Source: Dinochytrium kinnereticum (Eukaryota > Chytridiomycota > Chytridiomycetes > Chytridiales > Chytridiaceae). From it: a stretch of 63,759 nucleotides of DNA. The DNA is taken from positions 1,044 to 64,802 of the forward strand of contig JADGJT010000101.1 in the NCBI GenBank assembly GCA_027604005.1. Reading direction: 5' to 3'. This document shows positions 1 to 11,000 of this stretch, piece after piece. Both the position numbers and the translations under genes were made by a program. The notes under the pieces were generated by a model. That model saw only the letters and a program-made list of their open reading frames with translations, made no database searches and was not told the DNA's origin. Each line of letters begins with the position of its first letter. Positions within the stretch are counted from its first letter, which is position 1.

Positions 1-457
1 CCCCCCCGCCCCTGATTTCAGGGTTGTGGTTGTTATTGTGGATGGCGGGTTGTGGGATATGTAGGTTGGTTTTGTTTGTTTGTTTGTTTTTCTTAACTGT
101 GGTTTCGCTTTTGTTTATGATGTCTTTTTGGTTTTTCGTAAGACTGAGTGCAAATATTGTTTGTTTGAAACGAGTAATATGAAAACTGCTTGTATGGCAT
201 TATGAATATGCTTATATTGTGAATGAAGGCCGAGGTATATTTGATGCGTGTTTAGAATAGCAAAAGTGGCTAGTGAGAAACACCGGGTATATAAGAGAAG
301 AACAAAAAGTCGCTAGTGAGAAAATGGGGTATAGGCGAGAAAAACAAAAGATGGGAGGTGAGAAATACACGGTAAAGAAAAAGGATCAGGGTATGTATGT
401 AAATACAAGACCAGAGAAAAAGGTAAGAAAAAGAAAAAAGACCACCAAAACCGGCCC
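1..457. other. Non-coding flank downstream of the histidine kinase gene
   Basis: A C-run at the very edge is followed by A/T-rich sequence with a short GTTT tandem near positions 69-90. The short open frames here have no recognisable domain and no codon-like composition. It should include the 3' UTR of the minus-strand kinase gene that ends at 458. I see no RNA gene. Confidence 0.6.
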
Positions 458-3284
458 TCAAACCCCTACAATCCCCTCCTCATGCCCCACCAACCGATAA
501 ATATCCTCCTTCATCCAAGGTTTCGTTAAATACCCATTCATCCCATTCCCCAGAGCAACATCAATAATCTCCTGTCGAGCGTTCCCCGAAATACCCACAA
601 TCCTAACCCTCGAAGATTCTGCAATCTTCATGCTCTCTTCCTGCGATCGAATCTCCTGGGTGGTGGCTATGCCGCCTAACCGAGGGATCTGAATGTCCAT
701 GAATATGATGCTTATCTCGTTGGAATGGGCTTTGTACATTTCGAGAGCTTCGATACCGTCGGATGCTAGGAGGACTTTGTAGCCAATACGGACGAGAAGC
801 TTCTGAAGAACTTTTTGACTGGGAAGGGTTGGTTGTTAGTGGTGGAGGTAGTTGGGTGGGTGTGAGTGTACTTACTTGATTATGCTGGTTGGATCGTGGT
901 GTGCATGGAGGGGATATTCGAAAATGGCGTGGTGAGAAACGTGTTGATGTTAGAACCTTTGGTAGAAAGAACAGCATCTCAATAATTAAAAAAAAGGGGG
1001 GAGAAAGAGAAGGACGTTGCAGTGCAAGGGTAAGAAGAATCCCTGTAGACCTGCATGCAATAGGAAATGAAACAGAACACCTACTTGTCTTCCACGACGA
1101 GAACAGTCTTTGTTTTAAGGCTGACGAGCTTTTCGGGGAGCTTAGGAAGCTTTGACATATTTGTCAAAGGCAACAATGGGTCTTGCAAAGAATGAGACGA
1201 CCGATTCAACACGTAAGAGGGTGGTGGGTCCTCCCCACTGTCCTGTAGTTGCATCCGAGAAGGAGCCGCGATCGTGAAAGAGAATGTCGATCCACTTCCT
1301 TTAACGCTCGACACGGAGATTGTTCCGCCCATCAACTCCACAAGCTTCTTGCTGATAAGCAATCCAAGCCCTGACCCAGAACTCTCCTCATATCCGCCAG
1401 CTTTAACAGGTTGACTAAACCTCTCGAAAAGGGCAAGCTGCTCCTCTCTGTTCAATCCAACACCAGTATCCTCAACAGCGACCCTGATCATACGGGGCTC
1501 CAAGATGATATCATCCTTCTCAATCACAGAGTAAGAAAGCGTGATGGTCCCCCGTTGCGTGAACACGATGGCGTTGGATACAAGATTAATGAGGACTTGG
1601 CGAAGTCTGTGAGAGTCGCCGTGGAACTGGTGGTCTTCATCAGGAACGCTCACCAAGATCTTGACACCTTTGGAAGAAGCACGGGCGCCGAGCATGAGAG
1701 CCACCTCTGCGAGAATAACTTTTGGGTAGAATTGATTGTTGCGAAGAGATATTTTGTTGGCGTCGAGTTTAGAGAGAGCGAGGATATCGTCAGCTACAAC
1801 CTTGCTGTGGGAGGCACACGTCTTGATGGCTGCGATGCATTCCTCTTCCTCTGCGAGAAGCTCTTTGATTCTCCCAGACTCTATCGGCGTTATTTGCGAA
1901 TTCTTCAGGGTTGCCTTGCGGATCGTCATGGCGCCTTGAAGAAGCTCAACGTTTCCAAGAATGCCATTAAGAGGGTTCCTCAGCTCGTGACAAAGGCTGT
2001 CAACAAACTCGTTCAGCTGCTCCTTCTGCTTCTCCGCGTCATTGACTCGCTGAAGGTGCATTAATTCACGTATCTTGGCGAGCGACTTTTCGGCCTCCAT
2101 CTTCTTAACAGACGTCACATCCCACACAGAATGGACAAACGCTGACTTTTGGTTGAAGTTAGATGCATGGGTTTGTCCACTGAGCCACCTTAGATCAGTC
2201 TCAGAGCACCCAGCTTCGCCAATGCAGTACTCAAACGCGACATCCACCTGTCGATTGTCGATGATGCTTTCCACACGGTTTCGGTGGTTCGGGTGAATCT
2301 TTTGCAGCCAATCTTGACCGAGCGCCTCCTCCTCCGTGCATCCCATGAGGTTAAGAAAGACCTTGTTCGCCATCACACAAGGCTCGCCGTCGAGGTTGCG
2401 GGTGTACAAGAGAAGGCCAACTGGAAGTTGAGCGATGATCTGTCCAAAACACTGACTGAGTTCCTTCTGAGATTCTATAGCCTTTTTGGAGGTCACGCGA
2501 AGCGAGTCATACACGAATGACTCCATCGTTTTCCTTGCGTTGAGTTCGAAGGTAAGAGCGCGTACTTTTTGCTCCAGCATGAGGATCTGGGTATTGGTTG
2601 GGTCGCTGTTTGGGATGCGCGGTGGTTGAAGGGGCTCGGCATGGTCGTGACAGTGGCATAAATCTTGAAAAGGTACGATGTACCCTTCCCTCTCAAAACT
2701 TCCCATGTCATAACCGCAGATCAAGGTCTTTGAACTGTGTAAACTAAAAGTGTTTGAGGGAAGGGAAATCAAACTTACAAAGTCATGTCGGCTCTGAAGT
2801 TCATTCCAAAGGTGTTCAAGGTCCTTTGCGAGCGACATTCCGTACAGTCCTTCCGAGGCGAGGGTATTGACAATGTCACCGTAGACAACGAGTTTGGGTA
2901 CAGCCTTGATGCTTGGAACGATCAAATCATCCGCCAGCTCGAAAAATCGACGGGCGTCAAGGCCCTTCTCCGGATCCTCATTGATCTTGGCTAGCACCAA
3001 CTTGCTGTCGACAAAGGAGAAGGTACCGTTGCTGGACAACCGGGCCATATCGAACCCGTTGGCGGTCAATTTGGCTTGAACCATATTGATGTTCTCTAAC
3101 GTTGATGCCATGAAGACACCATTTCCAGAATTGAGGGCAGCAATGAAGACGTCGCCGAGGACGTCATATAGATAGTCAACCTGGTTGGTTACATGGTTAG
3201 CCACAAGGTCAGATTGCCATAAGTTCAAGGAGTCTGGATTCACACCGTGTCATAGAATTGGACGAGATGCCTATGGTGTGCCAT
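458..3284 (-). CDS. Hybrid histidine kinase with N-terminal MEDS sensory domain (MEDS-PAS-HisKA-HATPase-REC)
   Basis: Two-component hybrid sensor kinase, about 817 aa and probably soluble because no membrane segment is seen. Exons on the minus strand: 3284-3246, 3180-2779, 2727-1085, 884-876 (9 nt) and 818-458; lengths sum to 2454 nt. The N-terminus (HHRHLVQFYD, then DVFIAALNSGNGVFMAS) matches the bacterial and archaeal MEDS (DcmR sensory) domain. A PAS domain follows at about residues 270-390. The HisKA phospho-acceptor is His394 in CHELRNP. The ATPase shows the N box (RQVLINLVSNA), DTGVGL and GSGLGLLISKK. The receiver domain reads VLVVEDN, Asp739 in FMDIQIP, and the lysine of YLTKPW. It would relay phosphate from His394 to Asp739 and on to an Hpt protein. 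The start at 3284 was chosen because it restores the MEDS motif HLVQFYD; the in-frame codon at 3243 is GTG with a stop just upstream. Confidence 0.92.
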
Positions 3285-3520
3285 GATGCCGTTAGTGAAG
3301 GATCCCGGTGAGGAAAATGCCCTGCAGGGTCCATATAATGGCCCATATTTCGTCGGACCATTCAACAAAAAGCTATTTATGGGTTTGCGTTGGATTGGGG
3401 CCTTTACGATCGTCTCAGGATCAGCTGGTAGACACGCGATCGTCTATCCAACCAACTGTTTCGTTACTTTATTGCGTCGCAAACAACCAAAGGCGTGAGT
3501 CATGATCGGTAGCTGATGCT

Positions 3521-5514
3521 CTAGTTACCCGTTTGGGTGCCTCCTTCCAATCCCCCTTCAGATGACCCAACAGAAAGTCCAAGAGACTGCATTGATTGGA
3601 AGCCAGATTCCACCATCTTTGGAGATGAGGTGCCGTCCATTTGGAAGCTTCTTGGTGTGCTTGAACCAGACGAGATGATCTTTACTTGCTGTGCAGCCAA
3701 TTTTGTGGCCAGGAGCCCCCCGCTCAGAAGGAAGGAGGGGAGTGGCGAAGAAACTCCGCATGGAGATTCTTTGATAAGGCCAGCACCATCGCAGACAGTG
3801 CAGTCTAGGCAGTTGATGCATCGGACACCCAGGGCGCATGAGGGAATATCAGAGTTGGGATGGACAAAACCATGAGCTAGATGAACGATGATTCTGTAAG
3901 AAACCAAGTGCAAGTGCCTCTTCTACTTACTTTGGCATGAAGAGCACGGTTCTGAGTCAAAAAGCACTCCGGACCCGTCGCATACTTTTGTTTCATCAGT
4001 AAAGACTTGCTGAAGGGTTCAAATATCTTACGTGCGCATTTTTTCGCGGCTTTCGTTTTCTTGTCGGCCTTTTTCAATTCATTTGAGACTCCAAAGCCTT
4101 TACGCGGATACCTGGGTCAGTTATAGTGCATTGAAGCAAGAAACGCACCATCACATCGGGGGCATGTCTTCCTAGATCGTGTAGTTTCAGCTGATGTCAC
4201 TGACGCGCTTAGGCCGGCACCTTGGAACATCTTTTTCGCATTCTGCTGATCATCTTTCTGCTCCTTGGCTTTTTTTTGCATTTGCCTGTAAGCCAGAGAA
4301 GACCCTACTTTGTTGATATTGTCATCCGCCATCTTTCCTTCAATATCTCTCATCAACGGTCCATCTGAAGGTAGGGGCTGCTTGACTTGTATATGCTTGG
4401 TCAATTTTCCCAGAGCTGTAAGGATTGTAAGAAAAGGGCTCTTATAAACCAAACCAACTCATAAGATTCATCTTTGACTCGATATCCTCTAATTTTCCGT
4501 TAGTTCCTGTTACAGCGCTTGTCAAAGACTGAAGTCCTCGGGCAGTCTCAGACATCCATGGTTGAAGTCTTAATTGAAGCAAATGAAGAATGGTTGAGGC
4601 AATGGCCTCTTGGAACGGATCCGCACACCCATTCTCCCCAAATGAGAGCAAACTTTCCGACCTCCTTTCTCCATTTGAGGAGGAAGGAAGACTGAGCGAG
4701 GAATTAGCCAAACTAGCCAGTTTCTCAAAGGTGCCCGTTGGTAGTCCATAAAGTTTATGTTCTGCGTGACCTGTTGATTCGCCGGGCGCGACTGGGACGC
4801 GATTGTGCCTCGCCGATCGCTTCGCTGATGGAGATCTTGACACGACTGGGCTGCTTCGCCCTTGGTCTGTGGGATCTTCTAAGCTGGACTCAAGCCGAGA
4901 TATTGATGACTTCCTCATAGGAGTTGGTGACGCAGAAGCACTTGCTATTCCTTCCTTGGAGTCCAGGTGTGGGCGGAACTCTGGCGCGTTTGACAGGCTT
5001 GCCTTCCGGCAAGATGACGTACGAGAAAGCTGCTTGGCGTTCTCTGGATCTTTTCCTGCAGTCATTTCGGATGAAGTTCAGAGGTCGAAAGAAAAACAAT
5101 AAAAAAAACAGTGCACTAATAGTAACCTGTAGTAGACTGATCTTCATGAATTTGGGCCACCTTGGCCTTCATCCCATCATTCGAAGGCAAAGTGAGCTCC
5201 CTGCTATTATCAGATCCCTTCGACTCTGACACCGAACGCTGACGGCTTCTCATAAAGCGCGGGCTCTTTGAGGCCATAGTGGCAAGCGGCAAATCATCTT
5301 TCGAATCTTCCTTACTCTCAAGAGGTGTGGCCATCATAACAGCCGATTTGTCGGCGGGTTCAAGGTTGCATGGCCGAATGTCATTCTTCGTATCTACCAA
5401 ATCTTCTACATGTTCAGCCGCAGTGGGAGGTGAATGGCCATCAGTTGAAGTCATTATGGCGGTAGTTCTATCATCTACGGAGACGTGAATTTGGAAGTGT
5501 TGTTCGTCGCCCAT
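3521..5514 (-). CDS. Uncharacterised Ser-rich protein with C-terminal DnaJ-like CxxCxGxG zinc-binding region
   Basis: Six exons (5514-5127, 5055-4459, 4415-4149, 4097-4032, 3984-3931, 3876-3521) give 575 aa. The first ~330 residues are disordered and rich in Ser, Pro and Arg. A predicted helical stretch around IASTILHLLQLRLQPW precedes the cysteine-rich region. Splicing reveals spaced motifs not visible in any single frame: CPRCDGFG, CALCDGSG, CSSCQTHGF, then CALGVRCINCLDC and CTVCDGAG. This pattern resembles the zinc-binding CxxCxGxG repeats of DnaJ type I chaperones, but there is no J domain. The inferred property is binding of two or more zinc ions; the function is unknown. The acceptor at 4098 was chosen because it keeps the frame and completes CDGFG. 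Confidence 0.75.
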
Positions 5515-5744
5515 TCACAGTCCGCAACGCAAAAGAACAGTCTCACGCCTGTGTTGTTGTAATCAGCGCGTACACAGGCGCTTAACTCTATTGAGGCTCC
5601 TTTGATTAGATAAGTCGGAACAAAGCTCATTGTTGCGGAAAATATTGTGATGATTGGTACGTCAAATATCGTTTTCTTAATGATATTATTTTAAGGCGCT
5701 GCAGCAGTGCGCAATCAACGAAGAAAGCTGTGGCTTAACGCGAA

Positions 5745-7322
5745 TTAATAGGGCTTGAACTTGCGCTTGGCCTTCATCATTTCGAGACGCGTCTTGTCCT
5801 CCGCGAATTTCTTCCTCAGCTCCGCGAGTTCTGAGAAAACAATAAATTACCGATGTCCAAATGATATATTTCTCATTAATAAACAGGCAGAGGAATATAC
5901 GCGAAGGAGGAATTATAAAAAGATAAAAAGCCCCCTTTAACAGGAAAGAAAATAAAGCACTCACGGTTCCGTTTGGTCTCACGCATTTGGAAGCTATAAA
6001 AGTCGACCATCTGCTTCTTCTTTGGCTTTCTGTCGCGTTTGTCCATAGCGGCCTCCGACGCAGCCTTTCCTTTCCGTCCAGCACCCTTAGTAACTAAGAT
6101 GAACCCATCTTCGTCGGGCTGATTGCGACGCATGGCAAGCTGCCTTTCCTTCTCTTCCTCCATCTCCTCGAATTTTTGCATGTACTCGTTTACCTCCGCT
6201 TCTAACTGGTCCAAAGGAGGATATGAGGATTGATGCATTGCGACCCATTCTAAAGAGATATGTTAGAGGCGGAATTTAAGAAGATCAAAGATCTGCCAAG
6301 CAGCAAAACTCACTATCCAATCCTTCTCCCATGTAGGGGATCTCACTCTCATCCATCCCTTCTTCTAAAATAGCCGACCAATTTCTCTTCCTGGGCTTCA
6401 TGATAATTGCCCGCTGCGCCGCCTCCTCCTCATAAAAAACCACATGCGCATGCCCACCGGAAGGTCCTACAGATCCTTCCACGCCCCTCTTTGAGAACAT
6501 TACACGCTCAACAGGCCCACAGCGCCTAAACAACCTCCTAAAATGCCTTTCAGACGCATCAGAAGGAACATTGCACAGAAACAGGGTACGGCCCTTTGGA
6601 TAGATGTGTGCATCGGATGCCTTAGTGCTGTGGAGGCGGAAGAGGAGTTGGTGGACCACGGGGACGGGGGAGGTGAGTTTTTCAGCTTGGTCTTTGCTGA
6701 TGTGTTTGGTGAAAGGCATGAAGTTGGGTTGAGATGGGAAAAAGTTGAGAGGGGGCATGGTCACGGGGAGGACTATGAAACCGTTGACTTTTGAGAGCGT
6801 TCCAGTGCTTTCGTCATCCTCTTGGGATGTCGATTTCGATGCAGACGCTGGCGACGACGGAGATTTGACCGTTTTGGAAGCAACATGACCCCTTCTAAGG
6901 TCATCATCTGATTGCTCTTCTTGATAATCATACTCTTTCAGTATATTTTGATCATCTTGATCATCTTCCTCCTCATCGTCCTGGCCAAAGTTGTCGTCCC
7001 TACTGTTGTTGTCCGTACCATTGATCTTCGATGCCAGAGGCCCCTTCGCTTTTGAAACCACGGCCATCTCCTCACTTACATCCCCCACATCAGATTCCAG
7101 GCCTTCATCCTCGTCCGCCTCCTCAACCTCCGCCATCTTCCTTGGCGCTGTTGCTCCAGCCTTCCCTTTCCTTGTAAAGCGACCTTTCTTCATCCCTGCT
7201 GCCATTCTCTGCGTCTTTACTACAAATCCGCTCTTCTCTCCACGAGATGAAGCTGTCGAGGTCTTTGCGACGCCTGATGCCGCAGGCTTCTTTCCCTTTG
7301 GCAGACCCCTTGGTCTTTTCAT
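5745..7322 (-). CDS. RRP7: Ribosomal RNA-processing protein 7 (Rrp7)
   Basis: 459 aa from three exons (7322-6314, 6249-5965, 5830-5745). Rrp7 belongs to the small-subunit processome (UTP-C/CURI) and acts in the nucleolus in pre-18S processing. The first ~180 residues are a basic and acidic disordered extension. The conserved part starts near FMPFTKH and has an RRM-like fold (RTLFLCNVPSDASERHFRRL, then GHAHVVFYEEEAAQRA). The Rrp7 C-terminal signature is split over the last two exons: DFYSFQMRETKRN joins QLAELRKKFAEDK, ending KRKFKPY at the stop. The intron donor after GEGLD joins to KWVAMH. The N-terminal extension is longer than I expect for the family. Confidence 0.95.
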
Positions 7323-7809
7323 GACAGTAGATGTTGGGAATAATGAATGTCAGGCCTTGAAAAAAAAAAAAGAAGTTTGGACAATTCTGGACCTGGGACT
7401 TTTTACCTTGCTTCATGTTTTGGTGCTCTTCGACATGTTCTTCTGGAACAAAGGAAATCAGCGGTGCCAGCAACAAAAAAGATGTATTGGATGCGAAAGT
7501 GCAATGAAACCGAGAAAGGGAAATTCAAAACCGAAAAGTTGGTTAAGTTAAAATGGAGAAATCGTGGAGGAGATAACCGAGAAGAGCTTATGAAAACAAG
7601 GGAAAGCGTAGAATCATTTAGAATGTGAAAGGTTTTGATCTTGATGGAAGGGAATAGGAAGGGTATGAAGCGATGTGATAGGCAGTTAATTGTAAGCAAC
7701 AGAAATGAGAATACCAAGTGAAAGAAGTGACAAGTAAGCACAACCTAAAGATGTTCCAATAGCGAATAAAAGAATATCACCACTACATCCGCAATAGCCA
7801 AAACGATCT
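7323..7809. promoter_or_regulatory. Intergenic: RRP7 upstream region and 3' flank of the Sec14-like gene
   Basis: 487 bp between two minus-strand genes. It must hold the promoter and 5' UTR of RRP7 and the 3' UTR of the CRAL-TRIO gene. Composition is A/T-rich with A-runs near 7360-7372. No specific element could be assigned. Confidence 0.5.
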
Positions 7810-10114
7810 CTAAGCTAAGTCATGGTCTAGGATCTCCGCAATCTCACTCTCAGTCGTCTCCTCTTTCATATGCCCCCTCCGAACAGGTACCTCCGCAACA
7901 TAGTTGGTAATGCTCGGAACTAAGTCTCTCTCATCTTCCTTTTTCTCGACCCCATTAACATCCTCTGTAGCCGACGTCATCACAACAGAATCATTTAGAG
8001 CGTCCGATAGCGACGACGAAGAGGTAAATGAAACAGGAGATGGGGATGCCGCCAGTGCCTCCCGGGCAAGAGATGAGGCTGTGGTTGTATCCGCTTCAGA
8101 GGTTTGAATAGAAGGAACTGGAGCCTTTCCGGTATCCGCAGAAGTAGACCCGGAACCTTGCTTCATAGCCGTAGGTGTTCCAGAGGACGAGGAAGAAGAT
8201 CCAGCAGCTTTCCTCACGCCAATTCCATAGAAATGCTTTGAAGATGTGGCAGATGGAACTCCTTTTGGCACACTTTTCGCGGCATCTCCGCCGGCACCAC
8301 AAAACCCAGCTAGTTCAAGGTCAATCTCAGAAGGCGCAGACCAAATCTCCTCGCATACAAGGTTAAATGCCCCAGGATGAAGTCCCTGTTGATGAGGTTC
8401 GGATCCATGAAAAGTGGAAACTCCGAGTGCGCTGCCCGTAGTTGATGCTGGTGAGGCTGTGGTGCGGAGGTTCTGGAAAGACCGAGCTGAGGTAAGAGAG
8501 GAGAAGACTGAAGAGACGTGGGCGGCGGAGTTGATATGGGTTGTGACAGTGACAGGGTTCGCTGGGGTTGCCGTAGGGCCGGTAGGTGGGGAATGAGCAA
8601 TACCTGCGTTGAAGGTTGGTAGGCTGGTAGGGGTGGTGGTTGCAATTGAAGAAGATGTAGTAGAAGTTGGCTGCTTGGCTCCAACTGCTGTGCTTATTGT
8701 GGTAGAAGCAGACGGAGTAGATGAAGATGACCCCCAGAACATTCTAAAAGAAGAAGCCCGCGTTCTTACAGTTTGGTTAGGCACCGAACCATTTCGCGTC
8801 TGCGCGTTCGCTGTAGCATTATTCGCTTTAGGGCTATCCAAAGGGGTGCTCTTCTCAGTCTCTGTGGAAGGGCTTGAATCTTTATCGGGGCTAGCAGGAG
8901 GCGAAAGAGTTAATAGCTCTTTCGTCACAGTTACAGCGTCGCCAATAGGCACGGGCGGCGTCTTTACTTCGTCATACGGATCTTTCTTCGTTCCCCCATA
9001 TCGGTCAAACTTCGCAGATATTGTCAGTTGAGAATGCATCTAAAGGTCTGACGTAAATAAATACCCACTCACCAAATGTTGGCTATCGACTATGGCCATT
9101 AGCGCTGTTGGTCCGTCTTTAATCTCAATCTAATGATTGCGACTCAGAGCTTCAATATACAAAGGTATATATTTACCTTCGGCACTGTAGATGGATCTAC
9201 GAATACTTTTGCAACCTTCCAAAACATCCAAAACCAAGTATTTGTCGGAAATATAACCATCCTTGCTAGTCTTTCCGGATAATGCTTCTGTAATATTGGG
9301 ACTACAGTCTTGATCATAGCTGAGTCGGCTTGCCCGCTTGCCACGTTAGCTCGGTCTACAATAACGGTCATCTTATCAACCAGGACTCTATTTGACGTAA
9401 ATCAAGTTAAGTTTTTTAACCGGCGTCGCAGATATCCCCTATGGACCTCCTATGGATGAAGAACGGAGCAAAAAAACAAAGTAGGATGCAGTAGCTTACC
9501 CATCTCTCCTCGCCTTCTCAATGACATAAATCATGTATCGAATTTCACGTTCCCTGGCAGCAACATCTTTCGGTGTCGAATGCCTCGATAGATTGACAAC
9601 AAGAATAGGGGTCCCGTCCCTCGCTCTGCCGAAAAACTGAGCTTTTCCAGTAGCGTCTAGGTCACTGAAGTCCTCTCCGTCTAATAGAGTCGTGTCCGTT
9701 CCAAATGTTTTGCGCCAGGCGAGCGTCTCAGATAAAGCCGACATGGCTTTTCCTATGTGGTTTTTGTTCGCCAGTAGAAACTTCAAAAGCTCAATGTCAT
9801 TAAAAGAGTCCACATTGTCCTCTTTATAAAGCTCGCGAACGGTTGTGAGGAAGCCCTACAGTAAAGGAAATAGTCATGAGCATCTACGCGGGGCTTGTAT
9901 GATAGAACACCAGTGGCTGCCTAATATAATAAAAAGAAAGAAACCAAAAGGAAAGGCTGGTCAATTCGGGAAAGCGAACCTTCGTCAAGTCCTGATCGGC
10001 TGCCAATTTCGCCTCATCAACCACGTCAAAGACAAGCCCAGAGGCGCTCATGAGACTGATAGTTGAGGCCGATACGGCCGGTGACGGCGACGGCGACGGG
10101 CCGACCTTCGCCAT
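7810..10114 (-). CDS. CRAL-TRIO (Sec14-like) lipid-transfer protein
   Basis: 662 aa from five exons (10114-9980, 9855-9500, 9387-9177, 9129-9073, 9039-7810). The CRAL-TRIO N-terminal helices cover LKFLLANKNHIGKAMSAL and ETLAWRKTFG. The lipid-binding lobe reads FFGRARDGTPILVVNLSRH, then KMTVIVDRANV, LQKHYPERLARMVIFPTN and PKIEIKD, and ends with KFDRYGG. Sec14-family proteins exchange phosphatidylinositol and other lipids at Golgi and endosomal membranes; the ligand here cannot be told. The ~385-residue C-terminal half is a Ser/Thr-rich disordered tail with no recognised domain. The fourth intron (9040-9072) is only 33 nt, and removing it joins SQHL to MHSQLTISAKF. Confidence 0.92.
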
Positions 10115-11000
10115 GATTACAGATGATTCCAGTTTGGTTATCGGCCTTGCCTCAGCTGTTTCGCGGTTGCAGGTCGATCAGGGTCAAACTGCCTTCGTTC
10201 TCTTACTGTGAGGCAGGTCTCAAGTGGATTGTGATAGGGCCGTCTGAAGAATTGGTGCGGGTGTCACCTGTTGGATTCATTAATTTTCAGGCTTGAAACC
10301 GCACTCGCCACTCGACGCAGGAAGGGGATTCCATCGTCGTTGCTCGGCCACAGCATCCACCTTTGAGCAACATCTGGTGCGGGCGTCGAAGCAGGCATAG
10401 AGCAGATATTGGAGTTTGGTAAGCTTACCCTTGTAATGGGATGTTGTATTCTCGGATGCTGTCGACAAAGCTTGGCAATTGGGGCTGAATGAAGTATTGC
10501 AATCCTGAAGAGCTGGCTAGGGAAGCTTCCGTTGGGTAACGGATGGCTGAAAGATGGCTTTTGATATGTTTGTTTGGGGGGTTGCGCTCGGAATGCATGC
10601 TGGAAATGTTGGGTTGTATTGGCTGATCGTTGGCGATCCCTTGCATTCAGGCATGGAGCATTGGATGGAGATTTGAGAAGTTGCTAAAAATGCCGGCTCA
10701 GTTAAAATCTTGTACATTCATTTGGTAAAACTCTATTCATGCCGAAGCCGATTATCGTCAAATTAATTCTACATGAATTTCGGTCGGGGGGGGTGGGGGT
10801 GGGGGGGGGAGGGTTGAAGGATTCAGTATCATCATAAAGGGCCCCGATAATTCACTGATTCCCACTAGATTCTTCCACAACCGTATACTGACCACCTTTT
10901 AATCAGCTTGTTATTTATTCTTCGCAGGCCTCTTCTCGTTTTATAAACCCAAGCAGCCTCGAATTTCATCACTCAGCTATTGATCTCACACCTCAAAGTC
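10115..11000. promoter_or_regulatory. Divergent promoter region between the Sec14-like gene and UBC6
   Basis: 886 bp between head-to-head genes, so it should carry both promoters. A TATA-like ttataaa lies about 60 bp upstream of the UBC6 ATG. A G-tract (10786-10813) lies in the UBC6-proximal half. Minus-strand open frames in 10280-10717 show no domain and are not called as genes. Confidence 0.6.
10786..10813 (+). repeat. Long G-tract with G-quadruplex potential
   Basis: 28 nt consisting almost entirely of G in runs of 8, 5, 9 and 3, separated by single T, T and A. The position is about 190-215 bp upstream of the UBC6 start codon. Confidence 0.85.

Noticed and set aside
1411..2064. 217-codon plus-strand open frame
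   Set aside because: It is antisense to the HisKA/HATPase region of the kinase gene and has no domain of its own.
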